Below the pieces are notes generated by a model, which did no database searches, was not told where the DNA came from, and saw only the letters and a program-made list of their open reading frames with translations. This document shows positions 28,759-38,144 of a stretch of 64,000 nt of DNA, in pieces. The position numbers and the translations under genes were made by a program. The first letter of the stretch is position 1. Every line of letters begins with the position of its first letter. This stretch comes from Candidatus Planktophila sp. (GTDB lineage: Bacteria; Actinomycetota; Actinomycetes; Nanopelagicales; Nanopelagicaceae), in the NCBI GenBank assembly GCA_030649935.1, contig JAUSFN010000013.1:1-64000 (forward strand), in the 5' to 3' direction.

Positions 28759-29870
28759 GAGATTAACTGTGTAGGTATCGGCAATGAGAGTGTAAATGTT
28801 GAACCTAAATCACGACCTTCGCTCATCCCAGTTAGCTCGCCACCATGGCTCTGGGCAATACTTCGCGCAATTGTTAAACCTAAACCTGATCCAGAGTCAC
28901 CAGAGTGTCGAGCCGCATCGCCTCGATAGAGGCGATCAAATATATGGGGCAACTGATGTGCTTCAATTCCCTGCCCAGAATCAACAACGGCAAAATGCAC
29001 TCGGTCTATTGCTCTTAATACAGTGAGATCAATTTTTCCACCGATTGGAGTGTATCGCAGGGCATTTTCTAAAAGATTGGATAGTACTTGTCCAATTCTT
29101 TGAGGATCAACATATATTTGAGGTAAATCCGGCTCTATTTCCAACTCAAAATTGATTCCCTTTCGCCCAATTCGTGGATTCCACGCCGCGTATGCCGCCT
29201 TGGCTATGTCGCCTGGATTAACTGCACTGCTCATTGTGTTAAGGAGCTTTTCGGAATTTTGAGTTACTTCGCGAACATCGTGTGAGAGCCTATTGACTCG
29301 TTCCAACTGATCACGAATCGTTTTCCAAGTGCGCGCATCAGGCTGTATTACTGCATCTTCAATGCCATCGACGATAGCGAGAACAGTGGATATCGGTGTT
29401 CGCAACTCATGCGCTAAATCACTCAGCAGTCGTGACTGTTCTTCTCTGCTTAACGCCAAATCTACTGACATTCCTGCCAAGGCATCAGTTAAGCGATTGA
29501 GTTCGGGAATTGAGTTTTCAATGGGTGTTCGAGCATCTAAATCACCTGAAGCCAACATTTCAGCAAAATCGGTAACTTCCTTTATTGGTTTAACGATTCT
29601 CACCATGAAATACCAAGATAATCCACCAGAAATGACTATTGAAGAAAAAGCGGCGATAAGTAAGGATGCATTAAAAGAACTGATATAGGCCTCCAATATG
29701 TGCGTTCGTGCACTTGCCGACACGACACCAGCATCATGAAGGTGCTCATTAAAAATTGAGGGAGCAACAGCGAGGGCGGTAACTACAAGAATTAAACCGT
29801 TGACGATAATAAGAAAAGATTGTCCCACCAACATTTGAGTCATGACGCTCTTCTTTTTAGAGGTACTCAC
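28755..29870 (-). CDS. sensor histidine kinase (HisKA/HATPase, BaeS/CpxA-like)
   Basis: 371 residues: two membrane helices around an extracytoplasmic loop (about 40-60), HAMP, then H-box [12 protein letters not shown]-box [11 protein letters not shown], and G-boxes [13 protein letters not shown] and [12 protein letters not shown]. Membrane sensor that phosphorylates the response regulator encoded just upstream, with a four-base overlap. Next to copA and the oxidase, it plausibly senses copper or envelope stress (inference). Confidence 0.92.
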   Translation of the reverse strand: MSTSKKKSVMTQMLVGQSFLIIVNGLILVVTALAVAPSIFNEHLHDAGVVSASARTHILEAYISSFNASLLIAAFSSIVISGGLSWYFMVRIVKPIKEVTDFAEMLASGDLDARTPIENSIPELNRLTDALAGMSVDLALSREEQSRLLSDLAHELRTPISTVLAIVDGIEDAVIQPDARTWKTIRDQLERVNRLSHDVREVTQNSEKLLNTMSSAVNPGDIAKAAYAAWNPRIGRKGINFELEIEPDLPQIYVDPQRIGQVLSNLLENALRYTPIGGKIDLTVLRAIDRVHFAVVDSGQGIEAHQLPHIFDRLYRGDAARHSGDSGSGLGLTIARSIAQSHGGELTGMSEGRDLGSTFTLSLPIPTQLIS

Positions 29871-30574
29871 CCTAAATCCATTCCATAACCAACTCCACGA
29901 ATTGTTCTAACCACAGATTCACTTGCACCTGCATCGGCAAGTTTCTTGCGCAGATGGCCAATATGTACATCCACGACGTGAATTTCACCATACCATTCGC
30001 CTCCCCAGACCGATTCAAGCAGAGTGCGGCGTGAGAAAACAGATTTTGGACTTTCCATCATAATTTCAAGTAGATCGAATTCGGTTTTTGTTAAATCGAC
30101 CATTTGATTTCTACATGTTACGGTACGCGAATTTGAATCAAGTGTAATGTCACCGAAGTAAATCTCACTGGAAGAAGTTTCCGATGTATTGACCGATCCT
30201 TGTGCACGCGGTCTGCGCAGGATTGCCTTGGAGCGAGCAATTAATTCTCGTGGTGAAACAGGTTTTACGACATAGTCATCGGCGCCAACTGCAAAGCCAA
30301 CAATTTTATCTATCTCTTCTTCTCGAGCGGTTAGCATGAGAATATATGCATCTGAAAAAGTACGTACCTGTCGGCACACTTCAATGCCATCAAATCCTGG
30401 CAACATCAAATCCAAAATTATAAGATCAGGTAGCCCTACACGTGCTTTTTCTACGGCACTAGGCCCATCTACTGCACTATCAACTAGATAGCCTTCTCGC
30501 TCAAAATAACTTATGACGACAGCAGCAAGATCAATTTCATCGTCAACTACCAGAACTCGTAGGGCATCACTCAC
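29867..30574 (-). CDS. OmpR-family response regulator
   Basis: 235 residues. Receiver domain with the acidic pair DDE, phospho-acceptor Asp in LIILDLMLPGFDG, TAREEE and the K in DYVVKPVSP. The C-terminal winged helix carries LTKTEFDLLEIMM, VDVHIGHLRKKL and VRTIRGVGYGM. Start GTG at 30574. First gene of the two-component operon; likely controls the surrounding copper genes. Confidence 0.93.
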   Translation of the reverse strand: MSDALRVLVVDDEIDLAAVVISYFEREGYLVDSAVDGPSAVEKARVGLPDLIILDLMLPGFDGIEVCRQVRTFSDAYILMLTAREEEIDKIVGFAVGADDYVVKPVSPRELIARSKAILRRPRAQGSVNTSETSSSEIYFGDITLDSNSRTVTCRNQMVDLTKTEFDLLEIMMESPKSVFSRRTLLESVWGGEWYGEIHVVDVHIGHLRKKLADAGASESVVRTIRGVGYGMDLG

Positions 30575-30613
30575 GACCAGCCATCCTCAACTCCACCTAT
30601 AGTAGAGCTAAGG

Positions 30614-30871
30614 TTACTGGATTTTATCTGAATCTATTGAGTGGCCATCAATTAATCGTCGAGCTTTAGCGTAATCGCTTGCATCAATTTCACCTGCCGC
30701 GAATCGCCGATCCAAAATCTGGCGTGGTGTCTCTTTACTCCCGCTTGTCTTATCTCTTTGCGTTAGTCGAGTAACAAACCAGATTCCAAGCCCAATAATA
30801 ATGACCCAGAAAAACCACATGAATACCATCCAACTGCCGTTCATTCCACCTTGATCATACCAATCCATCAT
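30614..30871 (-). CDS. small membrane protein with SHOCT domain
   Basis: 85 residues from the ATG that follows GGAGG. MMDWYDQGGMNGSWMVFMWF is Met/Trp-rich, then one membrane helix. The C-terminal SHOCT motif is PRQILDRRFAAGEIDASDY. Such short SHOCT proteins are frequent in copper and metal loci. It lies upstream of the two-component genes in the same direction and is divergent from the multicopper oxidase. Confidence 0.82.
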   Translation of the reverse strand: MMDWYDQGGMNGSWMVFMWFFWVIIIGLGIWFVTRLTQRDKTSGSKETPRQILDRRFAAGEIDASDYAKARRLIDGHSIDSDKIQ

Positions 30872-31023
30872 TTTGATACCTCCATTGCGTTGTGATTGAA
30901 GAGTACGCTTTGAAAGCATAGAAATACCCTTATAAATCCTAAAGATTGAGTAAAGAATTTTTCTTTATCGAAACTTTACAAAGAATTCGCCCTTCCTTTG
31001 AGAGTTTTGGGAAGAATGTCCTT

Positions 31024-32532
31024 ATGAATCAAATTAGCAGAAGAGCCCTTCTCACTGGAATTGTTGGCGCCGGACTAGCCACTGGCCTTGCTAGTTGTGG
31101 CGTCGGTGATACTAAAAAATATTTGGGAGCATCCTCAATTCAATTTAGAGAAGACGCGCTCATCAAAAGCGGAAAAGTCAATGCATTTGACTTAACGGCA
31201 CAACTAAATGAAATTGACCTTGGTGGTGTAAAGGCTAAAACATGGACGTATGGGGATTCATTTCCTGGCAAAATAATTAGAGCCAATGTAGGCGATCGCA
31301 TTACAGTAAATTTTAATAACAAGCTTCCGAAACCTACAAGTGTCCACTGGCACGGACTGGCCATTCGAAATGATATGGATGGCGTCCCGGGTGTAACAAC
31401 GCCAGAGGTAGCGCCTGATGGAAAATTCAAATTCGACTTCACACTTCCCGATTCAGGAACATATTGGTTTCATCCTCATAGTGGTTCTCAATTAGATAGA
31501 GGGTTATATGCCCCCCTCATCATCGATGACCCAAATGAAAAGGTGACTTACGATCAAGAGTGGATTGTGATTTTAGATGACTGGAGTGATGGAGTTGGGA
31601 AAAGCCCTGACGAAATTCTTGCAGCTCTCTTAGATGGTTCTGGAAATTCCTCAGGTATGGGTGGTATGGGTGGTATGGGTGGTATGGGTGGTATGGGTGG
31701 TATGGGTGGTATGGGTGGTATGGACCATGCTGGTGGAATGGATTCTGGCGATGTTACTTATCCCTTGTATTTAATCAATGGAAGACCAATAAATGATCCA
31801 GAGGTCTTTGCATCTAAACCCGGGCAACGTATTCGAATTCGAATAATTAACGCCGCCGCCGATACTATTTTTAACGTTGCGATCTCCCAACACTCCATGA
31901 CCGTAACTCATACCGATGGTTTTCCTGTAAAGAGTTACCCAACTGCCTCACTTCAACTCGGCATGGGAGAGCGTTATGACGTAATAGTTACGATGGGAAG
32001 TGGAGTATTTGCTTTTGTCGCCGATGCCGTTGGTAAATCAGCTATTGCCAGAGCGCTCATTCGAACAAGTAGTGGCGCCGCCCCTGCACAACTATTTAAG
32101 CCTGCCGAACTAAATTCAAAGCCACTGACCTCCGATGTGTTACAGGCTAGCGAGCAAGCAAAACTTCCATTTAAAAAACCTGATCGAACGCAGGATCTAA
32201 TATTAAGCGGAAGTATGAAACCTTATAAATGGAGCATAAACGGTCGCACCTATGACAAAACGGAGGCTTTAGTAGTTCGGCTTAATGAAATGGGAACTCT
32301 AAAGATTAGAAATCGAACTATGATGGCGCATCCCATGCATGTACACGGCCATACTTTCCAATTAGGTTCGGCCGGTGGCAATGGTGCGCGAAAAGACACG
32401 GTTTTGATTCCACCCATGGGAGGGATCAACGTCGATTTTGCCGCAACTAATCCGGGCACGTGGATGATTCACTGCCACAACGCCTATCACGCTGAGGCAG
32501 GAATGATGACGCGATTGGAATATATCGCCTAA
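31024..32532 (+). CDS. Tat-exported multicopper oxidase lipoprotein
   Basis: 502 residues. Start set at ATG 31024: it opens with MNQISRRALLTGIVGAGLA, a twin-arginine signal, followed by lipobox LASC; in-frame codons upstream add an unlikely tail. All four copper-ligand blocks are present: HWHGLAIRNDMDG, YWFHPHSG, HPMHVHGHTF, and HCHNAYHAEAGM with the axial Met. A Gly-Met-rich insert (GGM repeats, DNA 31654-31722) sits before the third domain, as in CueO-type cuprous oxidases. It probably oxidises Cu+ at the cell surface. Confidence 0.9.
   Translation: MNQISRRALLTGIVGAGLATGLASCGVGDTKKYLGASSIQFREDALIKSGKVNAFDLTAQLNEIDLGGVKAKTWTYGDSFPGKIIRANVGDRITVNFNNKLPKPTSVHWHGLAIRNDMDGVPGVTTPEVAPDGKFKFDFTLPDSGTYWFHPHSGSQLDRGLYAPLIIDDPNEKVTYDQEWIVILDDWSDGVGKSPDEILAALLDGSGNSSGMGGMGGMGGMGGMGGMGGMGGMDHAGGMDSGDVTYPLYLINGRPINDPEVFASKPGQRIRIRIINAAADTIFNVAISQHSMTVTHTDGFPVKSYPTASLQLGMGERYDVIVTMGSGVFAFVADAVGKSAIARALIRTSSGAAPAQLFKPAELNSKPLTSDVLQASEQAKLPFKKPDRTQDLILSGSMKPYKWSINGRTYDKTEALVVRLNEMGTLKIRNRTMMAHPMHVHGHTFQLGSAGGNGARKDTVLIPPMGGINVDFAATNPGTWMIHCHNAYHAEAGMMTRLEYIA
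31654..31722 (+). repeat. 9-base tandem repeat inside the multicopper oxidase
   Basis: Seven exact copies of GGTATGGGT and a partial eighth encode (Gly-Met-Gly)n. The repeat keeps the frame, so copy-number change would lengthen or shorten a Met-rich, probably Cu+-binding, loop without breaking the enzyme. Confidence 0.9.
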
Positions 32533-32615
32533 GTTGAAGTTCTAACCAATGATTATAAGTGTTGCGAGTCCAACCATTATTTCACATTCTCCGAGGAATC
32601 TTGGATAATAAGCGC

Positions 32616-33350
32616 ATGACTTATGAACTCCGTAATCTTTCAGGCTCGATCGTTGTGATCACTGGTGCAACTGCAGGAATGGGCGCAGCAACTGCAAGAG
32701 AACTCGTCGAGCAGGGTGCAAAAGTAGTCCTTAATGCTCGTAATAAAGAACGCTTGCAAGAGTTCGTTAATGAGCTTGGCACAGATAATGCAACTTACGT
32801 TGCCGGAGATTGTTCAGATCCTGAAATTTCGCGGGCGATTGCTATGAAGGCAATCGATACCTTCGGTACCATTAATGCCATCGTCGCAAACGCAGGTATT
32901 GGTATGTATGGATCAATTTTGGACCACAGCGATGATGAAGTAATTCGAATGATGCGCACTAATTACGAAGGTACGGTGCACGTTATTCGTGCAACGCTAC
33001 CAACCATGATCGCTAAAGGAGTTGGCGATGTCATTATAGTTTCCTCCGTGGCTGGTTTTCGTGGCGGCGGCGATGAAGCTATTTATGCCGGAACTAAACA
33101 TGCACAGGTTGGTTTGGCAGGCAGTTTAGATCGTGAACTCCGTGAAAAAGGCGTGCGTGTTGCCCTAGTTTGCCCCGCAGGAACAGAGACTGAATTTGCA
33201 CTTGGTGCTGGGCGAACTGCAGGTGAACCACAACTGGCGACTTATCTACGACCAGAGGACATCGCATTCCAAATTGTTCAGATTATGCGCCAACCTCTAT
33301 CAGTGCGTACGCATATTTGGACGCTCTGGTCAATGCAGCAACAGTCTTAA
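32616..33350 (+). CDS. short-chain dehydrogenase/reductase
   Basis: 244 residues from the ATG at 32616 (GATAAT six bases upstream). Classical SDR: TGATAGMGAA dinucleotide motif, NAG in VANAGIG, catalytic Ser in IIVSSVAG, and YAGTK with catalytic Tyr and Lys. Substrate unknown. It separates the intact multicopper oxidase from the remnant of another one. Confidence 0.88.
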   Translation: MTYELRNLSGSIVVITGATAGMGAATARELVEQGAKVVLNARNKERLQEFVNELGTDNATYVAGDCSDPEISRAIAMKAIDTFGTINAIVANAGIGMYGSILDHSDDEVIRMMRTNYEGTVHVIRATLPTMIAKGVGDVIIVSSVAGFRGGGDEAIYAGTKHAQVGLAGSLDRELREKGVRVALVCPAGTETEFALGAGRTAGEPQLATYLRPEDIAFQIVQIMRQPLSVRTHIWTLWSMQQQS

Positions 33351-33373
33351 TGAACATGTAAATTATTTTGCTT

Positions 33374-33436
33374 CTCTGTCATAACGTTTACCATGCTGAG
33401 GCAGGTATGCTGACGCGTTTAAAGTACTTCATTTAA
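33374..33436 (+). pseudogene. C-terminal remnant of a second multicopper oxidase
   Basis: Translation gives LCHNVYHAEAGMLTRLKYFI then stop. Aligned with the tail of the intact oxidase (HCHNAYHAEAGMMTRLEYIA) most positions are identical. No reading frame for the rest of an oxidase lies upstream, since the SDR gene occupies it. It looks like the end of a second or former oxidase copy left by a deletion, or by insertion of the SDR gene. Confidence 0.82.
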
Positions 33437-33529
33437 AAAACTGAGTGTTCTCTTCCAAGCAAGCTCTGCCGCTTTCGAGTCATAAACAGATTCGCTGCCC
33501 CATTTTCGAGATTCCCCACTTCCTAACCG

Positions 33530-33718
33530 TTAATTTCTTTGTTTAGAGGGACATAATGCATCAGAATATGAACAAAATACGCAACAATCACCTGAGAGAG
33601 GTTTTAAAATCTCTTGGCATTTGGTGCAGGTATAGAAAAACTGGCAGGCATCAACCGGCATTATTTCGCTTTTCTTATGACCGCACTTAGGACAAGAAAT
33701 AGTGGCTTCGAGAATCAT
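33530..33718 (-). CDS. GDCCVxC-domain small zinc-ribbon protein
   Basis: 62 residues with three cysteine groups: CPKCGHKK, CTKC, and GDCCVFCSYSDALCP. The last is the signature of the small GDCCVxC family, often found near mercury or arsenic genes. Likely metal-binding and cytoplasmic; biochemical role unknown. It stands alone on the minus strand. Confidence 0.8.
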   Translation of the reverse strand: MILEATISCPKCGHKKSEIMPVDACQFFYTCTKCQEILKPLSGDCCVFCSYSDALCPSKQRN

Positions 33719-33812
33719 TTTAGTTAACGCCGAAGAAATGGCAATTGCACCCGTATTGAGTATTGGGTAAAACCTGTTCGGAACCTCGACTGGTTACTAT
33801 GTTCATTAACTT

Positions 33813-34295
33813 CTATCCCCGTTCTGCTATTTCTTTAAGGCGAACTAATGTTTTTGCAACTGCAATTTGTGTCCAAGGGTAGGCTTTTCTTACTTTCAGC
33901 CAGAGCTGTGAAATTGATGTAGTACCATCAAATGATTCAGTAACTTCGGTTTGGGTGGGGGAAATTGCTTTAAGTTCATATCTCCATCGCCATCGGCCCA
34001 AATGACGCCAGGCAATCAATCGATTCTCTTCGAACTCAACCACATTGTTCAGGATCTTATAATTAATGCCAAGTTTCATGTGCATACCAAATTTCGAACC
34101 AAGCTCTAATCGCTCGGGACCGCTAAAATTACTTTGAATTGTTTTAGTACCATCAAAATCTACATGTCGTTTTGGATTCGTTAACAAATTAAATATCTTT
34201 TCAACTGGGGCATCAATGATTATTCGGGCTGACTTAATTTTAGGGTTTCCAGAATTAATAATTTCAGCTCTAACAGGATTAGGAATGGAACTCAT
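33813..34295 (-). CDS. SRPBCC-fold (polyketide cyclase-like) protein
   Basis: 160 residues. IIDAPVEKIFNLLTNPKRHVDFD is the usual first strand and helix of the START/SRPBCC fold, with WRHLGRWRWRYEL in the sheet and TEVTESFDG near the end. Hydrophobic-ligand binding is likely; ligand unknown. -10 TAGAAT lies six bases before the ATG. Confidence 0.78.
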   Translation of the reverse strand: MSSIPNPVRAEIINSGNPKIKSARIIIDAPVEKIFNLLTNPKRHVDFDGTKTIQSNFSGPERLELGSKFGMHMKLGINYKILNNVVEFEENRLIAWRHLGRWRWRYELKAISPTQTEVTESFDGTTSISQLWLKVRKAYPWTQIAVAKTLVRLKEIAERG

Positions 34296-34470
34296 ACAGT
34301 AATTCTAGCCTCAAATTCTCATTTCACCGTTTTGTAAACTTTGCCCTAGCGATTTTGTGCGATTCACATGCTGAATCGGAGCTCACTATTGAATGAAACA
34401 AATGGGTAGTTGTTAACAATTTGGAGCAAAACGAGGGGTCTTTAGGGCCGTTTATGACTACCTTCAATTA

Positions 34471-35067
34471 TTATATTGAGGGAATTAACTTTGCGCTTAC
34501 AATATATCTTTTTGGGGCATTACCAATATACGAAAATGGAAAACAGGTAGAGAGAGTCAAGGTCGCTTCAGGGGTTGGAACAATTACGGTTCGATCATTT
34601 TTATCTACAATGCGAATTGCAGACACTTTATAGGTGAAATTTCCCTCACGAACTCTAATTTTAATCAATTCGCCAAGTTTTACTTTTCCTAGTTCCGCAA
34701 AAACTGTGTCTCGGTGACCCGCTAATACAGAGTTGTCTGAGACTCCAGGCATCACACTTTTTACGTAGTGCCCAACACCTTTATCCAGTTGTTTCGATTC
34801 TGTGCCCTCAAAAATGTTGAATGTTTTATTGATTGTGGGGATATTTATTGTGCCTAAAAAAGTTCCGGTAGTAACGCGTGCTTTAATAGCTAACTCTGCG
34901 TTAGCCTCTTTAATCCAACTCAACTCCGCTGCTTCAATGTAGGTTTTATTAATTTCAGCCTTGGTCGCCTGAATTTGATATCCAGCATATGCCGAGACCG
35001 CAACCCCTGCAGTTAATGAAATAACTGAAAGGGTTACGATCAATCGGGCATACTTTTTGCGAGCCAT
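34471..35067 (-). CDS. class D-like sortase
   Basis: 198 residues with an N-terminal signal-anchor (about 8-30). Catalytic triad visible: H118 in LAGHRDTVF, C175 in TLSTCFPFSYIG, and R187 in APKRYIV. The TC-x-PF-x-YIG-x-APKR block resembles class D sortases. Sortases link LPxTG-like proteins to peptidoglycan. It lies 21 bases downstream of a DUF3494 protein that ends in LPATS plus membrane helix and basic tail, so that protein and its duplicate are probable substrates. Confidence 0.88.
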   Translation of the reverse strand: MARKKYARLIVTLSVISLTAGVAVSAYAGYQIQATKAEINKTYIEAAELSWIKEANAELAIKARVTTGTFLGTINIPTINKTFNIFEGTESKQLDKGVGHYVKSVMPGVSDNSVLAGHRDTVFAELGKVKLGELIKIRVREGNFTYKVSAIRIVDKNDRTVIVPTPEATLTLSTCFPFSYIGNAPKRYIVSAKLIPSI

Positions 35068-35088
35068 CGGCGTAGGGTTATAGATTAC

Positions 35089-36120
35089 TTATTTGACCCA
35101 GATTTTACGTGAAGTAAAACCAGCGCCACTTAGCAAAATTAACGCTCCACCAGCGAGTAATAAATTCCCCCATGGTGTTGATGTTGCTGGGAGTTCTCCA
35201 CCCGTCGTAGTCTCCTCAACTGGTGTTGGAGTTGGAGTTGGAGTTGGAGTCACAACTGGTGTTGGTGTTGGTGTTGGAGTTGGAGTCACAACTGGTGTTG
35301 GTGTTGGTGTTGGTGTTGGTGTTGGTGTTGGTGTTGGTGTTGGTGTTGGTGTTGGTGTTGGTGTTGGTGTTGGTGTTGGTGTTGGTGTTGGTGTTGGAGT
35401 TGGTGTAGTACAGGCGTTATTGACAATTGTTGTGCCTCCGAGTGTGACAGCGCCTGTGGTTCCAATCAGTTGACCGTTCACTGTCGTACTTGTACCAGTG
35501 CTCACCGATGCAGAGGCGATTACATGTCCAACTATCGTTGAACTTGTGCCCAGTGTTGCAGAACTACCTATCTGCCAAAAGACATTACAGGCTTGTGCGC
35601 CATTTGTTAGTAGAACGGTACTTGATGCTCCAGTAATTAATGTCGAGGCTGAACGAAATATAAATACCGCGGTAGAGTCGCCCAGTCCATCTAGTGTTAA
35701 TACGCCATTGATCGCCAGTGTTGGATTGTTATATGCACCAGGTGTAATCGTTCGACCTGCACCTAGTTCAACTCCAGTTACAGTTCCGCCACGACTTTCG
35801 GCCAAAGCTCCAGAGGCAGCCGTGAGTGCTGCAAGTGATGCTCCTCCAAGAACAGTTGATCCAGTTAATGCGATGGTGCCAGTCGGCGCAGTCGCATTAC
35901 CCACGCCTATATTTCCTCCTGCTGTTCCGGAAATTCCTGAAGCGGTAGCGCTTGTAATTCCTGCACTAGCTAGGACCGCATATGAAGAAGCTGTGCCCAT
36001 ATTCAAGGGTGTTTCGGCAGCACTTGCAGTGCCAGGAAAGAAGCCTGCAAATAGAGCGGCGGTGAAACCGATTACTGCAAATATTCTAAATTTAGAAATT
36101 TTCGTTTGGGTATTGCTCAT
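35089..36120 (-). CDS. ice-binding-like (DUF3494) LPATS surface protein 1
   Basis: 343 residues. Signal peptide 1-34 (TASAAE). DUF3494 ice-binding-like beta-solenoid ~40-235 ([51 protein letters not shown]). Next a long Thr-Pro repeat ~238-305, then LPATS (~310-314), a membrane helix and the RKIWVK tail. Family members bind ice or act as surface adhesins. The TP stalk likely holds the domain away from the wall, with the sortase downstream attaching it. Tandem paralogue of the gene at 36470. Confidence 0.9.
   Translation of the reverse strand: MSNTQTKISKFRIFAVIGFTAALFAGFFPGTASAAETPLNMGTASSYAVLASAGITSATASGISGTAGGNIGVGNATAPTGTIALTGSTVLGGASLAALTAASGALAESRGGTVTGVELGAGRTITPGAYNNPTLAINGVLTLDGLGDSTAVFIFRSASTLITGASSTVLLTNGAQACNVFWQIGSSATLGTSSTIVGHVIASASVSTGTSTTVNGQLIGTTGAVTLGGTTIVNNACTTPTPTPTPTPTPTPTPTPTPTPTPTPTPTPTPTPTPTPVVTPTPTPTPTPVVTPTPTPTPTPVEETTTGGELPATSTPWGNLLLAGGALILLSGAGFTSRKIWVK
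35294..35395 (+). repeat. hexanucleotide tandem repeat in the TP stalk
   Basis: Seventeen exact head-to-tail copies of GGTGTT on the plus strand (ACCAAC-type on the coding strand, encoding Thr-Pro). They continue left into interrupted copies with GGAGTT down to about 35222. Copy number should change easily by slippage, always in frame, so stalk length may vary between cells. Confidence 0.95.
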
Positions 36121-36469
36121 TTTTTTTCGATTCTAAGAATGAAGCTTGATGCACGCGATGGCGCTGTAATTTTCATGATACACCAAAAAGTTGTCTAAAT
36201 GGTGTTTTCTAAGGTAATGCAAATTCTAAGCAGGTCCTTGAGTGTCAAAGTCACATTTCCGCAAAGAAAGAGACAAAAACTCATGAAAGGTTCATAAATT
36301 TGACACGGTATTCGCAATTATATGCTCTCTCAATATACATTACTCGATGAATAAATTTGAATTCCAGGTTATGCCTCGACCGCAACCCTTGCAGTTAAAA
36401 AATAACTGAAAGGGTTACGATCAAGCATTCCTACGTTTTGCTAGGCATTACTTTGGATTGATAGATTGT
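36121..36469. other. intergenic region with sortase remnant and duplicated promoter block
   Basis: No intact gene. Near 36121-36310 it matches the region upstream of the second DUF3494 gene (37799-37990), with shared blocks such as TTTTTTTCG, TCTAAGAATGAA and ATGAAAG. Near 36370-36425 it carries a degenerate copy of the sortase 5' end (see separate entry). Together these show a tandem duplication. Confidence 0.8.
36370..36425 (-). pseudogene. remnant of a second sortase copy
   Basis: GACCGCAACCC, TGCAGTTAA and AATAACTGAAAGGGTTACGA here match 34995-35045, the sortase N-terminal coding region. The rest of that sortase is missing, and the following sequence matches the end of the DUF3494 gene. 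So the duplicated unit was sortase plus DUF3494, and one sortase was deleted. Confidence 0.78.
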
Positions 36470-37798
36470 TTACTTAACCCGGATCTTACGTGAAGCAAAA
36501 CCAATCCCGCTTAGCAAAATTAGCACCCCGCCAACTAGCAATATATTCCCCAATGGCGTTGAGGTAGCTGGAAGTTTTCCACCAGTAACAGTTTCAACAA
36601 CAGGTTCTATAACTTCTTCTACTGGCGTTGGCGTTGGAGTAGGGGTCACAACCGGTGTTGGAGTAGGTGTTGGAGTAACTATCACAACCGGTGTTGGTGT
36701 TGGAGTAGGTGTAGCTACAGGTGTTGGTGTAACTACAGGAATGATGACTACAGGGGTAACGCAGTTAAAGTATTGGAAAGCCATTACCGGTGCTCGACCA
36801 TTAAAGAGTCGAACGAAAAAAGATTTCTTGGAGGTAGGTGGAATAGTTATCACTACTTGTGAGGAAGTCTGCGTCCAACGGCTTCTTGCAATATTGACGC
36901 CGTCAACTCCAATGTTCGTAATTTTAGTTGGGAAGAATCCATTCACCAACACTTTGTATCCAGAAGTGGAACAAATAATTGGTGTAACTGAAGTAATATT
37001 AGAGTCCTGCGCTAGAACTGGTACAGGTATAAATACCGAGGTTCCCGATGAAGTTGGTTTTGGTGTTGGTTTTGGTGTTGGTGTAGTGCAAGAGTTATTG
37101 ACAATTGTTGTGCCACCAAGAGTTACCGAACCAGTAGTTCCAATGAGTTGACCATTAACTGTAGTGCTTGCACCAGTACTGACAGATGTCGATGCGATGA
37201 CATGTCCAACAATTGTTGAACTTATACCTAATGTTGCAGAGCTTCCAATCTGCCAAAAGACATTACAGGCCCGTGCGCCATTAGTTAGTAAGACTGTGCT
37301 CGATGCTCCAGTGATTAATGTTGAAGCTGAACGAAAAATAAAGACGGCAGAAGTGTCGCCCAATCCATCTAGAGTCAAGGGGCCATTGATTTCAAGAGTC
37401 CCATTGGTATAAGCGCCAGGGGAGATCGTTCGACCTGCACCAAGCTCAACGCCAGTTACTGTTCCACCGCGATTATCTGCCAAAGCGTTAGATGCCGCCG
37501 TCAATGCAGTAATAGCTGCCCCACCAAGAATGGTTGTTCCGGTTCGAGTAATAGTTCCAGTTGGTGCGATTGCATCACCGGAGCCTAAATCTCCTCCAGC
37601 TGTTCCAGAAATTCCGGATGGAGTAGCACTTGTAATCGCAGCTTTTGCTAAGACTCCATACGTGGAAGCTGTGCCCATATTTAGTACTGTCTCTGCGGCA
37701 CGTGCAGTGCCAGGGAAGAGGCCTGCAAATAGGGCGGTAGTGAAACCAACTGCTGTAAATATTTTAAATATAGAAATTTTTGCTTTGGTGTTGCTCAT
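36470..37798 (-). CDS. ice-binding-like (DUF3494) LPATS surface protein 2
   Basis: 442 residues. The first ~240 residues are close to protein 1 (same signal peptide and DUF3494 region). It then differs: a short KPTPKPT linker, an extra ~95-residue domain (SVTPIICSTSGYKVLVNGFF through FVRLFNGRAPVMAF, IPT/TIG-like), a shorter interrupted TP stalk, LPATS (~409-413), a membrane helix and RKIRVK. Both likely share the single intact sortase at 34471. The extra domain suggests a different presentation or target. Confidence 0.88.
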   Translation of the reverse strand: MSNTKAKISIFKIFTAVGFTTALFAGLFPGTARAAETVLNMGTASTYGVLAKAAITSATPSGISGTAGGDLGSGDAIAPTGTITRTGTTILGGAAITALTAASNALADNRGGTVTGVELGAGRTISPGAYTNGTLEINGPLTLDGLGDTSAVFIFRSASTLITGASSTVLLTNGARACNVFWQIGSSATLGISSTIVGHVIASTSVSTGASTTVNGQLIGTTGSVTLGGTTIVNNSCTTPTPKPTPKPTSSGTSVFIPVPVLAQDSNITSVTPIICSTSGYKVLVNGFFPTKITNIGVDGVNIARSRWTQTSSQVVITIPPTSKKSFFVRLFNGRAPVMAFQYFNCVTPVVIIPVVTPTPVATPTPTPTPVVIVTPTPTPTPVVTPTPTPTPVEEVIEPVVETVTGGKLPATSTPLGNILLVGGVLILLSGIGFASRKIRVK

Positions 37799-38144
37799 TT
37801 TTTTTCGTTTCTAAGAATGAATCTCGATGCACTCGATGGTGCTGTGATTTTCAGAATACATCTAATAGCAGTGTATTTTGGGTTTTCACAGGACAAACAA
37901 AATCAATTAAAGTTCCTTATTTTTAAAGTCACATTTTCGTAAAGAAAGGTACCAAAAGCCATGAAAGATTCATAGAATTGACACAGAATACGCAATTTTA
38001 AACCCTGTTAGAGCAATATAAATCAAGGAACTCAAAGCATAGGAATTCCAACCTCCGAACAACTGCAAATGTAGGCATCAGAGGAACAGCTAAGAACAAA
38101 GCAAATCCTGCTAAGTCTGTGATGGAAACTCAGCTAGATGCTTT
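37799..38144. other. upstream region of the DUF3494 pair
   Basis: No gene seen. The first ~190 bases match the region upstream of the other DUF3494 copy (36121-36310) in blocks, as expected for a duplicated promoter. The remainder up to the small-protein gene at 38145 shows nothing recognisable. Confidence 0.55.

Noticed and set aside
35222-35473. CRISPR-like or plus-strand coding region in the GGTGTT repeat
   Set aside because: Units are six bases with no unique spacers, and the plus-strand frames are Val/Gly-Leu mirror translations of the Thr-Pro stalk coded on the minus strand.
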